DNA of 64,000 nucleotides, from the NCBI RefSeq assembly GCF_000002235.5, contig NW_022145597.1, positions 26,490,423 through 26,554,422 on the forward strand, read 5' to 3'. Within the stretch, counting starts at the first letter, position 1. Each line of letters begins with the position of its first letter. Shown here one piece after another: positions 44,610 through 57,400 of the stretch. Below the pieces are notes generated by a model that saw nothing but the letters and a program-made list of their open reading frames with translations, had not been told where the DNA came from and ran no database searches. The translations under genes and the position numbers were made by a program. The DNA comes from Strongylocentrotus purpuratus (Eukaryota > Echinodermata > Echinoidea > Camarodonta > Strongylocentrotidae).

Positions 44610-44927
44610 TGGGTGGTATTCCGGTAGCGCGTACTAAGTTAGCGCGTACTTAGTCCACACTTTTATGGAGTGCCTGTTGCCAACTCATTTACCCTGTACG
44701 GATTTTTTAAATCCTGCAATGAAAAGTGTCCCAAAATTAATTTTGCAATGAAATGGAAAGAAAAAGATAATATGAGTATGAACTGAATTTCAACAAAGTC
44801 TTTTGTAGATTATCGTGTCATGAATATTGAAGGAGGAAGATGAAACATAGCATTCCATAAAAGTGTTACCTAATATTCTTGTTTAGTCTGTACTTAGTCC
44901 CTGCTTATTTTATGAGAATACCACCCA
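44610..44927. repeat. MITE with TGGGTGGTATTC ends
   Basis: TGGGTGGTATTCCGG at the left and GAATACCACCCA at the right are inverted. GTACTTAGTCCACAC and GTCTGTACTTAGTCCCTGC repeat inside. It is embedded in ATT/ATC-rich DNA. Confidence 0.65.
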
Positions 44928-45128
44928 TTATCTTTTACATTATGATTGTCATAGTCATTATCAATTCTATCATTATTATTCTTATTATAATTTTACTGTT
45001 ATTGTTGCTATTTCAGTTATAAATTGGAATGTATGTTATAACTCAAATAAGAATTAAGTGGTGCAAAGGTGCCCCTCCCCAACTCATGCAGTAAATGACA
45101 ATTTGTTTCCCTCCTTTCTATATATACC

Positions 45129-45210
45129 TTTTTCACGAAGTGACGGTAGCGAGGAAAATCGTAACGCAAAGTGAAAGCAATTTTTTTTCACTACCGTCAC
45201 TTCGTGAAAA
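45129..45210. repeat. Snap-back hairpin element (copy 2)
   Basis: Arms TTTTTCACGAAGTGACGGTA and TACCGTCACTTCGTGAAAA, as at 478-560; the loops differ. The shared arms with different loops mark a mobile or repeatedly copied hairpin. Confidence 0.8.
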
Positions 45211-45376
45211 CAGCGACGCCTAAAGGAATTCCCATTGAACTCTATGCATCAGTGCACGAAACGATCCCAGAATACATCTGAAATGGGGCCTGCACGTAGT
45301 ATTCGGTTATTTATATATTGACAAAAGCGAGAATCAGTGTATTCATATCTTAATGCTCTGTCGGACAGACGCATTT

Positions 45377-45720
45377 TTGTAGTTGGAAACTGTATTCGTC
45401 ATTGCATTAGGACGATACTATAGCGACAGTAGCGAGTGGTCCAGTGTCTCCCAAACATTTTTAAACTGTTGATTGGAAGACCCGGGTAAGTGATTAATAC
45501 TAGGCGTAAAATAGACAGGTTTATTAATTTCATTTATACTTATTTATATTATATATTTTTAGTTGGAAACTGTATTCGCCATTATATTAAGACGATAGCG
45601 GCAGTAGCAATTGGTCCAGTATCTCCCCAACATTTTTAAACTGTTGATTGGAAGACTCGGGCAAGTGATTAATATTATGCGTAAAATAGACAGGTTTATT
45701 AATTTCATTTATACTTCTTG
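45377..45720. repeat. 178-bp tandem duplication
   Basis: Two copies run from TAGTTGGAAACTGTATTCG to TAGACAGGTTTATTAATTTC, starting near 45379 and 45558. They differ by several substitutions and small indels. Confidence 0.8.
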
Positions 45721-46334
45721 AATAAATGTTTCTCTTGACAACTCAACAATTTTATGTTTATATTTATGTTTTTGTTATGTTTTAATCATTGCTTGTAAGA
45801 AAATCTATGACAAAAAGGGTACCGTCCAAACGTGAAGGCCATTTATAGGGGACCCTTCAGAAAAATATGGATATTTCAACTTACTAAATCCACCTGCCAA
45901 GCCAGCATTTTTTACCGCTGCTGAAACTTTGCAAATATAGGCCTTATCAAATTCAAGCCTCCTCATTACAAAGAAAATTCATGAAGACTCCCTGTTTTTC
46001 TTTGTAACATTTCTGGCAAACCTGCCATAATTATGGTCTACAACTCTCTTCAAAGGTTCGTAGCAACGCTTACACAGAATGGCTAGCTTCACGGAAGAGA
46101 GCCATGACAAGAACGATTAATGATAATCACATACACTTTCGTACTTCATATTGTAATATGTTCCTGATTGATTACAATATACATTGCAAAACAATTCATG
46201 AAACGAAGCTAAAAAATTCTTCATTATTGTCACTGCATAGTAGGAGTGAAATACAATAAATTATACTCTCTGTTATTGTGGAAAATGAAAATATGAAAGT
46301 GAATAATTAAGGGAATATTTTAAGTTTAAAGTAA

Positions 46335-47760
46335 AAGCAAAATGTCCTCTTTACACAAAAAAGGAAAGGAAACTAAAATAGATGTTTTGTTAAGATATCT
46401 TGAGAAGCTCCAAGAATTTTTGGTAGAAAATCAAGATGATGAAACGTTAAAAGGAAAATTTATTTGTAAAGAAACAGAGTTAGAAAAAAATACATAAAGA
46501 ATATGTTCGCGGAATAATGGTCCGTTCAAGAGCAACATGGATTTCAGAGGGAGCAAAGAATTCACGTTATTTTCTGAATGTAGAAAAAAGGGAATTTTAA
46601 TATTAAAGAAACATATATAAAACGTGATGTTATTACAACGGAGCCATCTCAAATATTGACTGAAGATCCTATGAAAACTTGCACACTTGTAACATTGATA
46701 ATGTAATTATCTAGAGCACATTGACAAATCTGGATATACCTTGTACAGCCAAACCTGCTTTAGAACCCACCTGTATAAAAAAAAACACTTGTCTATACAG
46801 ACCACAATTTGTGTTTCCCTTGAACAGCTTTTCCAATTAAAACCCCCTTTTTGCTGTAACTTTCAAGCGGCAGATATACATGTACATTCCTTTAATAAAT
46901 CAATTCTGTTTGGATGTCTTAACGACACGGTCTTCTTATAAGTACTACAATCCGGTAAATTCAAGGATATTGTGTCACAACGTATATGGATTAAGTCTGC
47001 CTCAAAGTAGACGATAATTATATTTTATAGAAAATGGTATGATTCAGGAGTTAAAGAGAAGGTCGAGTTCTAGGGAGAGGTGAAGACTGATTTATGAGCG
47101 TTTACATTGTTATTATGCAGGTGTAGAAGAACATTAGAGGGAAAAATGTTCCTGGAAAGCAAGGCTCTCCAAATGCCTCATATTCTAAATGTGACATGTA
47201 ACAGCTTAAAAACGTGGGCCTCATTCTTTACGTCACACGTTTGTGTAATCCCATATACATCTTTCTGTGTACAGTGCTTGTTACTTTAACCAAGACTGGG
47301 CCAATTTTAAAATCGTTTTCATGATTCCAGAACCTTGCAGTAAACACCAATACTTATATGCTACATTATCAAATTTTTTCTGATTCCACATCGAATCAAT
47401 CACAATACAATCGCATGACCAGAACTCAACTTTATCTGTAAATACAAACATGATATTTTGAAAGAAGATGTTAGCTTCAAAACATTTTCAGAAATTCAAC
47501 ATGATTTTAAACTGAATTTTATTAATGTGAGGATGCTTTGGATATAGCCTAAGTCCTGAGAACTTACCTCAATGGCAAGACCGTTCTGTTAAATCATTCA
47601 AAATCACTTTAAAAACAAATATTCGAACATTTCAATTTAAATTCATTCACCGGAGAATTGCTACAAACGAATTTCTTTTTCGTATTGGTATAAAGACATA
47701 ACCAAAATGTAATTATTGCTTTACATAAAGGGAAACTTCATGTTCATCTTAAAAATTCAT
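46335..47760 (+). pseudogene. Decayed L1-like LINE fragments
   Basis: Frames broken by stops and indels still show L1 ORF2 signatures in order. Near 46497-46600 a reading gives GIMVRSRATWISEG then KNSRYFLNVEKR, the conserved pre-RT motif. Near 47030 KWYDSGVKEKV is seen. At about 47635-47720 comes FQFKFIHRRIATNEFLFRIG followed by a broken Cys cluster. The RT palm is deleted. A MITE (47237-47450) has inserted between the last two pieces. No frame is restorable by eye. Confidence 0.75.
47237..47450. repeat. MITE, CCCATATAC core family (partial copy 3)
   Basis: AATCCCATATACATCTTTCT, CCAGAACCTTGCAGTAAACACC and ATCGCATGACCAGAACTCAA match the right two thirds of 48073-48462. The left end is missing. 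Confidence 0.75.
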
Positions 47761-48072
47761 CTTAAAAAATGGAAACCCATTGTGTAGTCTTAAAGGACGC
47801 CCTTATTTTCATTTGCCTTCATCCAATTTGTTTACATTTATGATTCTGACTTTAATGTACTATTTGGAACTTGTTAATTTGTAGAACACCTATGAATGTA
47901 TTTCTATTATTTCCTCGTTTAAATGAAGCAGCAATAAAAGTATTAAAAAAGGCCTATATTGACATGTATTGAGAGTGTCAAATAAATATATGATAATTCA
48001 AACCTATGATTTCAAATCTTGATTAGTTCTAAAAAAATTAACACGACATACGCAATGAGAACAGTCGGGCAC

Positions 48073-48462
48073 TTAAAGATAAACTTGAGTTCTGGTAAAG
48101 AAAGAAAATGAATTCTCACAGAAGCTAACGAAACTTACACTGAATGTACAAGATTACAAATAAATGTCACGTGCCAAACAATTTTGGAAGAAAATGTATT
48201 CTGGCTGAGTAATGAGCATAGAAAGATAAGGAAATCAGGGTTGTACTAGCCCCGACACCATGTGAGATGTCCCATATACATCTTTCTGTGTAAGTGATTG
48301 TTACTTTACCAAGACTCTGCCAAATTTATGATGATTTTGATGACTCCAGAACCTTGCATTACACACCATTACTTACATACTATATGATCAACTTTTCTGA
48401 TCCATTCCACACCTTTTCTTTCACAATGCAATCGCATTACCAGAACTCAAGTTTATCTTTAA
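48073..48462. repeat. TTAA-flanked MITE, CCCATATAC core family (copy 4)
   Basis: It begins TTAAAGATAAACTTGAGTTC and ends GAACTCAAGTTTATCTTTAA, inverted termini including TTAA. Length 390 bp. Confidence 0.85.
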
Positions 48463-48910
48463 TTGAGAGTAGACCGAGATATCGTATGCTGGCATGTTGC
48501 TGACATATTTGCCCGTCAAAAACTCCGGGTCACCTGTTTTATCCTTTGATATGCGAAAGGAGATACCAACGCCACAAGCGCTTAGTCAGGTTACTTTGTA
48601 AGAGTGGTAAAACACTCTATAAGAAATAGCTATTATTGTTAAAATAATGTTAATTTATCAAACGAACATTTCAAGATTTAATATAGGACATCCCATCCAT
48701 TTTAACACATTTTCATTCAATTTCGTCCCCAAAACTTCCTTAATTTGCACGTCTGAGTCAATTTCGTCTTTGGTCATTCATTTTCGAAAATTGTCCAATC
48801 AATTCATAATTTTGCTTCCAATTTCAAGTTGATACAAACACCGATACAAACAAATCATTTTCATAACAGGTCCCGAGCAGCGGAGCAGGAGGAATTGCAG
48901 GTGTGGAAAC

Positions 48911-49017
48911 ATGAGAACTTCCTTGAAAGTTCTCTTCACCTTCGGGGGCTCGTCCATCGTCACTTTGTTTATCGCATGGACGTCGATTTTTCAGCAATTA
49001 AGCCTTCGACCAGCTGG
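48911..49017 (+). CDS. Candidate first coding exon of a type II membrane protein
   Basis: A splice-like acceptor (TTTCATAACAG, 48860-48870), a short leader, an ATG with A at -3, and 35 codons before a GTGAGT donor encode MRTSLKVLFTF followed by GGSSIVTLFIAWTSIF. This is a short basic cytosolic end plus one hydrophobic helix, like the signal anchors of Golgi glycosyl- or sulfotransferases. It ends in phase 2 (GCT GG). No downstream catalytic exon was found in the window before the next gene; the partner may be missing or unrecognised. Confidence 0.35.
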
Positions 49018-49689
49018 GTGAGTTCACGATGTGGCCATGTTTTACTCCATACGATGATTTTAAAATTAAATAAATTTGCCACTCACCATCCGGGATGGGG
49101 TGGATGGGGCAGGAGGGGGGGGGGGGGTATCAGAAAAATACGGAGTATTATATGGTAAAATGTATCATGTATTGGTTATTGTAATGGGCTTCTCTCTACC
49201 ATTCCCTCGACTAAATTGGATCGTGTGCAATGATACACAGAATACAATTTAGATTACTCTTGTTTGTTTTCAAAATATCCACCTCCACAATATTTAGATA
49301 CCTGTTTGAATTTATATACACCTGCCAGTGCCAGGGCATTGAGGTCAGCCGGTAATCTTCTCCGTATCACATATTAAGTTTCCCGCACATTAGCCCGTGA
49401 AATTTACTGTATCTGCTTCAATTAAAATAAGCCAGTCTCCATCTGTTACTACATTCAGAAAGGCTTTAAAAACACATATTTTTTTGCAGTTTGTAGTTGT
49501 AAGACTTATTACATGTATTTTACATGTATAAAAACACAAAATCCAAGAAAGGCATATTTCATTATGTTATTTATGTTTTAGGTTTATACATGGTTTCTCA
49601 AAAGCCATGCATTTTGTAGACTTGAAATTTGGCACACTAATAGACCTGAAGTCTTTAATTAAAAAAATAAGAAATAAAATGGATGTCAC

Positions 49690-50010
49690 ATTTGACGTGA
49701 TTTTTACATCTTTTTATAAAAAGACGTCTTAGAGACATAAACTTGTATCAATAGTTTAAATCGTACGGACATCTTTACATATTTTTTTACATCTTATTTG
49801 GTTAAAAAAGGACATCTTCCAGACGAAAACTTGTACCAATGGAAGACGTCATAGGGACACCATTTCAATGTCCTTTTTGTTGTATTGCTGGTCAGAGACT
49901 AGATTGTTGGGACGTCTTTAAAATGTGGTTTAATACCAACAGAAAACGTCATAAAGACTTCACATCCTTACATGATCTGTACGTCTTTTTTGTCCTCTAA
50001 ATGACATCTA
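49690..50010. repeat. Degenerate GACGTCTT / GACATCTT repeat block
   Basis: AAGACGTCTTAGAGACATAAACTTGTA, GGACATCTTCCAGACGAAAACTTGTACCAATGGAAGACGTCATAGG and similar lines recur about every 60-70 bp with heavy divergence. AACTTGTAYCAAT is the best-preserved word. Confidence 0.5.
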
Positions 50011-51195
50011 TATGACCACCTGATACAGGAAGAAAGTGTCAAAATCACTTCATAAATACATTCTGAGCAATCACACAGTACAATCAAAGCGACAAATGTT
50101 GCATCACATAATATATACATGCAATACAGAAAGTAATTTTTATATTTTTAATGTACATGAGTATGGTATGAAAATGGATAACACAGAAATATATAATTCT
50201 TTTTTTCTATACCTTCTTCTTCTTATTTTCAATAAAATATCAGATGGGAGGTTGATATTGATTTTTATACGTAAAATTGCAATATCTTCATTTTGTACAA
50301 GTTTGCACGATAAAGCCTCATTATCGTGCAAACGTGCAAGTTTTACACGTTGCAACATTTCTACATTACTTAAATTCAGCACCAAATACACACATTTTCA
50401 GGTGGAGCAAAAAGATGGACAACGAAAATGAAGCAAGCCCTTTTTTCCATGTCATCCCATGGTCTATATCTGAATAAACCAATAAAATACAACAGCTAAT
50501 TGTTCATGCTGTACGTGTGATTGTTGTCCCGCTTTACTTGTGATTTCCAGCAAGCTCGGTCTTGATTAAGACCATTCCACTACCTAACAGTACGTGTTAA
50601 TGCTGTACATAGCAACCTTTCCTAATTGGTTCCCGTTTCTTTCATAATGTAGGCCTACTCGCATGGCCAGTACCCCCACCTTATCGTAATTTTTGATTAC
50701 TGACATATGAAGATTAATACGCCTTTTTATCTCTCCCATAGTAAGAAGAAATTAGGAGGAAGACGTTAAAAATATTTACATTATATTGATCACAAAATGA
50801 CAAGCAAGCGAACGGGCAAGCCAAAATAATTTGTCTACTGCATAAAATGAAAAGAATTGTATGAATTTATATTCTATTCAATTCAATTTAAAATAACCAT
50901 TACTTCCTTCTTATCCGTTTAAGAAAATAATATCACTTCACTAACGAAAGCACTCAAATATAATTGAATGAGGCATGGTCCCTGAAAACCAGTGACGAAT
51001 GTCAGTATCGCAAATACGTTATGATGACATATGGGGTGGATATGTGCGCATTATAAATGTTGTTATTATTATTATTATTATTACCCTATGTGAACATTGG
51101 GTAATTTAGGCACTTCATTGGGGTATTAATATTGCCCTTGAGATTATTATTTTGTATATATGTATATATATACGATCGTATTCCAGCACGCATAT
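50011..51195. other. Gene-free stretch
   Basis: AT-rich with an (ATT)n run near 51060-51082 and TATATG repeats near 51155. Overlapping frames at 50036-50477 in both orientations have no domain or splice support. Confidence 0.4.
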
Positions 51196-51400
51196 TCAAT
51201 AGAAATCAATGTAGTTATTAGCAGATACTGACTCATTCACTAAAGATAAGAAACTTCCCTTATTGCCGCCTCCCTGCATGGGAGGAGCGTAGGAAGCAGC
51301 GATGGTTGAACGTGATTCTGCAGTAAGATACCCATCCTCGCCCGGCGTGCTATCTCGAAACAAGGGGCTGAAAGGTGGTGTTACGACGGTTGTGCACCGG
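51196..51400 (-). CDS. Membrane-protein last exon, 3' piece (distal tail)
   Basis: From the CCGG at 51397-51400 the frame encodes RCTTVVTPPFSPLFRDST, GEDGYLTAESRSTIAAS and NKGSFLSLVNES, ending NNYIDFY then stop. The composition matches the proximal tail (Ser/Thr/Pro with isolated Tyr). It has no start codon or acceptor of its own, which supports its being the displaced end of the exon at 58692-59089. Confidence 0.65.
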
Positions 51401-54400
51401 AGTGAAGTTAGAAAGATATTCGATATTCGATATTCGATATTCAAAATGCGAATATAAAGCCAGTTTGATATTCGGATTTTCGGATATTCAAAATATCTCA
51501 ATTCAATACACATAAACATATCTGATATAAGCTTGTTTTAGGTACCCAACCCCTATTGACCGGGACCATCATCTGTTGTCTGATAGATATGAAAACAACA
51601 TACATTTTTATATGACTTTTATCCCGGTCAAAAGGGGATAAGTCACATATCTTAGCAAAAAAAATACATGTCTCTCTTTAAAATATAATTATTCCATACG
51701 CATGCATATATGGGATAACGGGGCCTTTTTTTAGGTACCCATCCCCTATTGACCAGGAACATCTTCTGTTGTCTGATAGATATGAATACAACAAACATTT
51801 TGATATGACTTTTATCCCGGTCAAAAGGGGATAAGTCGCATATCATCAATAAAGATACCGGTCTGTCTTTAAGAAATAATTATTCCATACACATGCACAT
51901 ATCGGATATATGGGCCTTTTTTAGGTACCCATCCCCTATTGACCGGGACCATCATCTGTTGTCTGATAGATATGAATACCACGAACATTTTTATATGACT
52001 TTTATCCCGGTCAAAAGGGGATAATTCACAAATCTTATCAATAAAGATACCGGTCTGTCTTTAAAATATAATTATTCCATACACATTCACATATCGGATA
52101 TGTGGGCCTTTTTTAGGTACCCATCCCCTATTGACCGGGACCATCATCTGTTGTCTGATAGATATGAAAACAAGAAACATTTTGATATGACTTTTATCCC
52201 GGTCAAAAGGGGATAAGTCACATATCTTAGCAAAAAAAAATACATGTCTCTCTTTCAAATATAATTATTCCATACGCATGCATATATGGGATAACGGGGC
52301 CTTTTTTTAGGTACCCATCCCCTGTTGACCAGGAACATCTTCTGTTGTCTGATAGATATGAATACAACAAACATTTTGATATGACTTTTATCCCGGTCAA
52401 AAGGGGATAAGTCACATATCATCAATAAAGATACCGGTCTGTTTTTAAGAAATAATTATTCCATACACATGCACATATCGGATGAATGGGCCTTTTTTAG
52501 ATACCCATCCCCTATTGACCGGGACCATCATTTGTTGTCTGATAGATATATGAATAAAACATACATTTTTATATGACTTTTATCCCGGTCAAAAGGGGAT
52601 AAGTCACATATCATCAATAAAGATACCGGTCTGTCTTTAAGAAATAATTATTCCATACACATGCACATATCGGATATATGGGCATTTTTTTTAGGTACCC
52701 ATCCCCTATTGACCAGGACCATCATCTGTTGTCTGATAGATATGAATACAACAATCATTTTGATATGACTTTTATCCCGGTCAAAAGGGGATAAGTCACA
52801 TATCATCAATAAAGATACCGGTCTGTCTTTAAGAAATAATTATTCCATACACATGCACATATCGGATATATGGGCACTTTTTTTAGGTACCCATCCCCTA
52901 TTGACCGGGACCATCATCTGTTGTCTGATAGATATGAATACAGCAAACATATTTATATGACTTTTATCCCGGTCAAAAGGGGATAAGTCACATATCTTAG
53001 CAAAAAAAATACATGTCTCTCTTTCAAATATAATTATTCCATACGCATGCATATATGGGATAACGGGGCCTTTTTTTAGGTACCCATCCCCTATTGACCA
53101 GGAACATCTTCTGTTGTCTGATAGATATGAATACAACAAACATTTTGATATGACATTTATCCCGGTCAAAAGGGGATAAGTCACATATCATCAATAAAGA
53201 TACCGGTCTGTCTTTCAGAAATAATTATTCCATACACATGCACATATCGGATAAATGGGCCTTTTTTAGGTACCCATCCCCTATTGACCGGGACCATCAT
53301 CTGTTGTCTGATAGATATGAATACAACGAACATTTTTATATGACTTTTATCCCGGTCAAAAGGGGATAAGTCACAAATCTTATCAATAAAGATACCGGTC
53401 TGTCTTTAAAATATAATTATTCCATACACATTCACATATCGGATATGTGGGCCTTTTTTAGGTACCCATCCCCCATTGACCGGGACCATCATCTGTTGTC
53501 TGATAGATATGAATACAACGAACATTTTTATATGACTTTTATCCCGGTCAAAAGGGGATAAGTCACAAATCTTATCAATAAAGATACAAGTCTCTCTTTA
53601 AAATATAATTATTCCATACACATTCACATATCGGATATGTGGGCCTTTTTTAGGTACCCATCCCCCATTGACCGGGACCATCATCTGTTGTCTGATAGAT
53701 ATGAATACAACAAACATTTTGATATGACTTTTATCCCGGTCAAAAGGGGATAAGTCACATCTTATCAAAAAAGATACATGTCTCTCTTTAAAATATAATT
53801 ATTCCATACACATGCATATATCGGATAGCGGGGACATTTTGTAGGTACCCATCCCCTATTGACCGGGACCATCATCTGTTGTCTGATAAAAATGAAAACA
53901 ACAAACATTTTGATATGACTTTTATCCCGGTCAAAAGGGGATAAGTCACATATCATCAATAAAGATACCGGTCTGTTTTTAAGAAATAATTATTCCATAC
54001 ACATGCACATATCGGATGAATGGGCCTTTTTTAGGTACCCATCCCCTATTGACCGGGACCATCATTTGTTGTCTGATAGATATGAATAAAACATACATTT
54101 TTATATGACTTTTATCCCGGTCAAAAGGGGATAAGTCACATATCATCAATAAAGATACCGGTCTGTCTTTAAGAAATAATTATTCCATACACATGCACAT
54201 ATCGGATATATGGGCATTTTTTTAGGTACCCATCCCCTATTGACCAGGACCATCATCTGTTGTCTGATAGATATGAATACAACAATCATTTTGATATGAC
54301 TTTTATCCCGGTCAATAGGGGATAAGTCACATATCATCAATAAAGATACCGGTCTGTCTTTAAGAAATAATTATTCCATACACATGCACATATCGGATAT

Positions 54401-57400
54401 ATGGGCATTTTTTTTAGGTACCCATCCCCTATTGACCGGGACCATCATTTGTTGTCTGATAGATATGAATAAAACATACATTTTTATATGACTTTTATCC
54501 CGGTCAAAAGGGGATAAGTCACATATCATCAATAAAGATACCGGTCTGTCTTTAAGAAATAATTATTCCATACACATGCACATATCGGATATATGGGCAT
54601 TTTTTTAGGTACCCATCCCCTATTGACCAGGACCATCATCTGTTGTCTGATAGATATGAATACAACAATCATTTTGATATGACTTTTATCCCGGTCAATA
54701 GGGGATAAGTCACATATCATCAATAAAGATACCGGTCTGTCTTTAAGAAATAATTATTCCATACACATGCACATATCGGATATATGGGCATTTTTTTTAG
54801 GTACCCATCCCCTATTGACCGGGACCATCATCTGTTGTCTGATAGATATGAATACAGCAAACATATTTATATGACTTTTATCCCGGTCAAAAGGGGATAA
54901 GTCACATATCTTAGCATCAAAAATACATGTCTCTCTTTAAGAAATAATTATTCCATACGCATGCATTTATGGGATAATGGGGCCTTTTTTTAGGTACCCA
55001 TCCCGTATTGACCAGGAACATCTTCTGTTGTCTGATAGATATGAATACAACAAACATTTTTATATGACTTTAATCCCGGTCAAAATGGGATAAGTCACAT
55101 ATCATCAATAAAGATACCGGTCTGTCTTTAAGAAATAATTATTCCATACACATGCACATATCGGATATATGGGCCTTTTTTAGGTACCCATCCCCTATTG
55201 ACCGGGACCATCATCTGTTGTCTGATAGATATGAATACAACGAACATTTTTATATGACTTTTATCCCGGTCAAAAGGGGATAAGTCACAAATCTTATCAA
55301 TAAAGATACCGGTCTGTCTTTAAAATATAATTATTCCATACACATTCACATATCGGATATGTGGGCCTTTTTTAGGTACCCATCCCCCATTGACCGGGAC
55401 CATCATCTGTTGTCTGATAGATATGAAAACAAGAAACATTTTGATATGACTTTTATCCCGGTCAAAAGGGGATAAGTCACATATCTTAGCAAAAAAAATA
55501 CATGTCTCTCTTTCAAATATAATTATTCCATACGCATGCATATATGGGATAACGGGGATTTTTTTTAGGTACCCATCCCCTATTGACCAGGAACATCTTC
55601 TGTTGTCTGATAGATATGAATAGAACAAACATTTTGATATGACATTTATCCCGGTCAAAAGGGGATAAGTCACATATCATCAATAAAGATACCGGTCTGT
55701 CTTTCAGAAATAATTATTCCATACACATGCACATATCGGATAAATGGGCCTTTTTTAGGTACCCATCCCCTATTGACCAAGAACAACATCTGTTGTCTGA
55801 TATATATGAATACAAAAAACATTTTGATATGACTTTTATCCCAGTCAAAAGGGGATAAGTGACATATCTTATTTAAAAAGATACATGTCTCTCTTTAAAA
55901 TATAATTATTCCATACACATGCATATATCGGATAGCGGGGACATTTTGTAGGTACCCATCCCCTATTGACCGGGACCATCATCTGTTGTCTGATATAAAT
56001 GAAAACAAGAAACATTTTGATATGACTTTTATCCCGGTCAAAAGGGGATGGGTATCTAAAAAAGGCCCATATATCCGATATATGCATCTGTATGGAATAA
56101 TTATATTTTAAAAGAGAGACATGTACCTTTATAAATAAGATATGTGACTTATCCCCTTTTGACCGGGATGAAAGTCATATCAAAATGTTTGTTGCATTCA
56201 TATCTATCAGACAACAGATGATGGTCCCGGTCAATAGGGGATGGGTATCTAAAAAAAGGCCCATATATCCGATATATGCATGTGTATAGAATTATGATGT
56301 GCTACAGATACCTGTATCTTAATTGAATAAGATATGTGACTTATCCCCTTTTGACCGGGATAAAAGTTATATAAAAATGTTTGTTGTATTCATATCTATC
56401 AGAAAACTAATGATGGTCCCGGTCAATAGGGGATGGGTACCTAAAAAAGGCCCATATATCCGATATATGCATGTGTATGGAATATTTAAAGAGAGTCATG
56501 TATCTTTTTTGATAAGATATGTGACTTATCCCCTTTTGACCGGGATAAAAGTCATATCAAAATGTTTGTTGCATTCATATCTATCAGACAACAGATGATG
56601 GTCCCGGTCAATAGGGGATGGGTATCTAAAAAAAGGCCCATATATCCGATATATGCATGTGTATGGAATTATGATGTGCTACAGATACCTGTATCTTAAT
56701 TGAATAAGATATGTGACTTATCCCCTTTTGACCGGGATAAAAGTTAAATAAAAATGTTTGTTGTATTCATATCTATCAGAAAACTAATGATGGTCCCGGT
56801 CAATAGGGGATGGGTACCTAAAAAAGGCCCATATATCCGATATATGCATGTGTATGGAATATTTAAAGAGAGTCATGTATCTTTTTTGATAAGATATGTG
56901 ACTTATCCCCTTTTGACCGGGATAAAAGTCATATCAAAATGTTTGTTGCATTCATATCTATCAGACAACAGATGATGGTCCCGGTCAATAGGGGATGGGT
57001 ATCTAAAAAAAGGCCCATATATCCGATATATGCATGTGTATGGAATTATGATGTGCTACAGATACCTGTATCTTAATTGGATAAGATATGTGACTTATCC
57101 CCTTTTGACGGGGATAAGATCATATCAAAATGTTTGTTGCATTCATATCTATCAGACAACAGATGATGGTCCCGGTCAATAGGGGATGGGTATCTAAAAA
57201 AGGCCCATATATCCGATATATGCATATGTATGGAATTATGATGTGCTACAGATACCTGTATCTTAATTGAATAGGATATGTGACTTAACCCCTTTTGACC
57301 GGGATAAAAGTCATATAAAAATGTTTGTTGTATTCATATCTATCAGAAAACAAATGATGGTCCCGGTCAATAGGGGATGGGTATCTAAAAAAAGGCCCAT

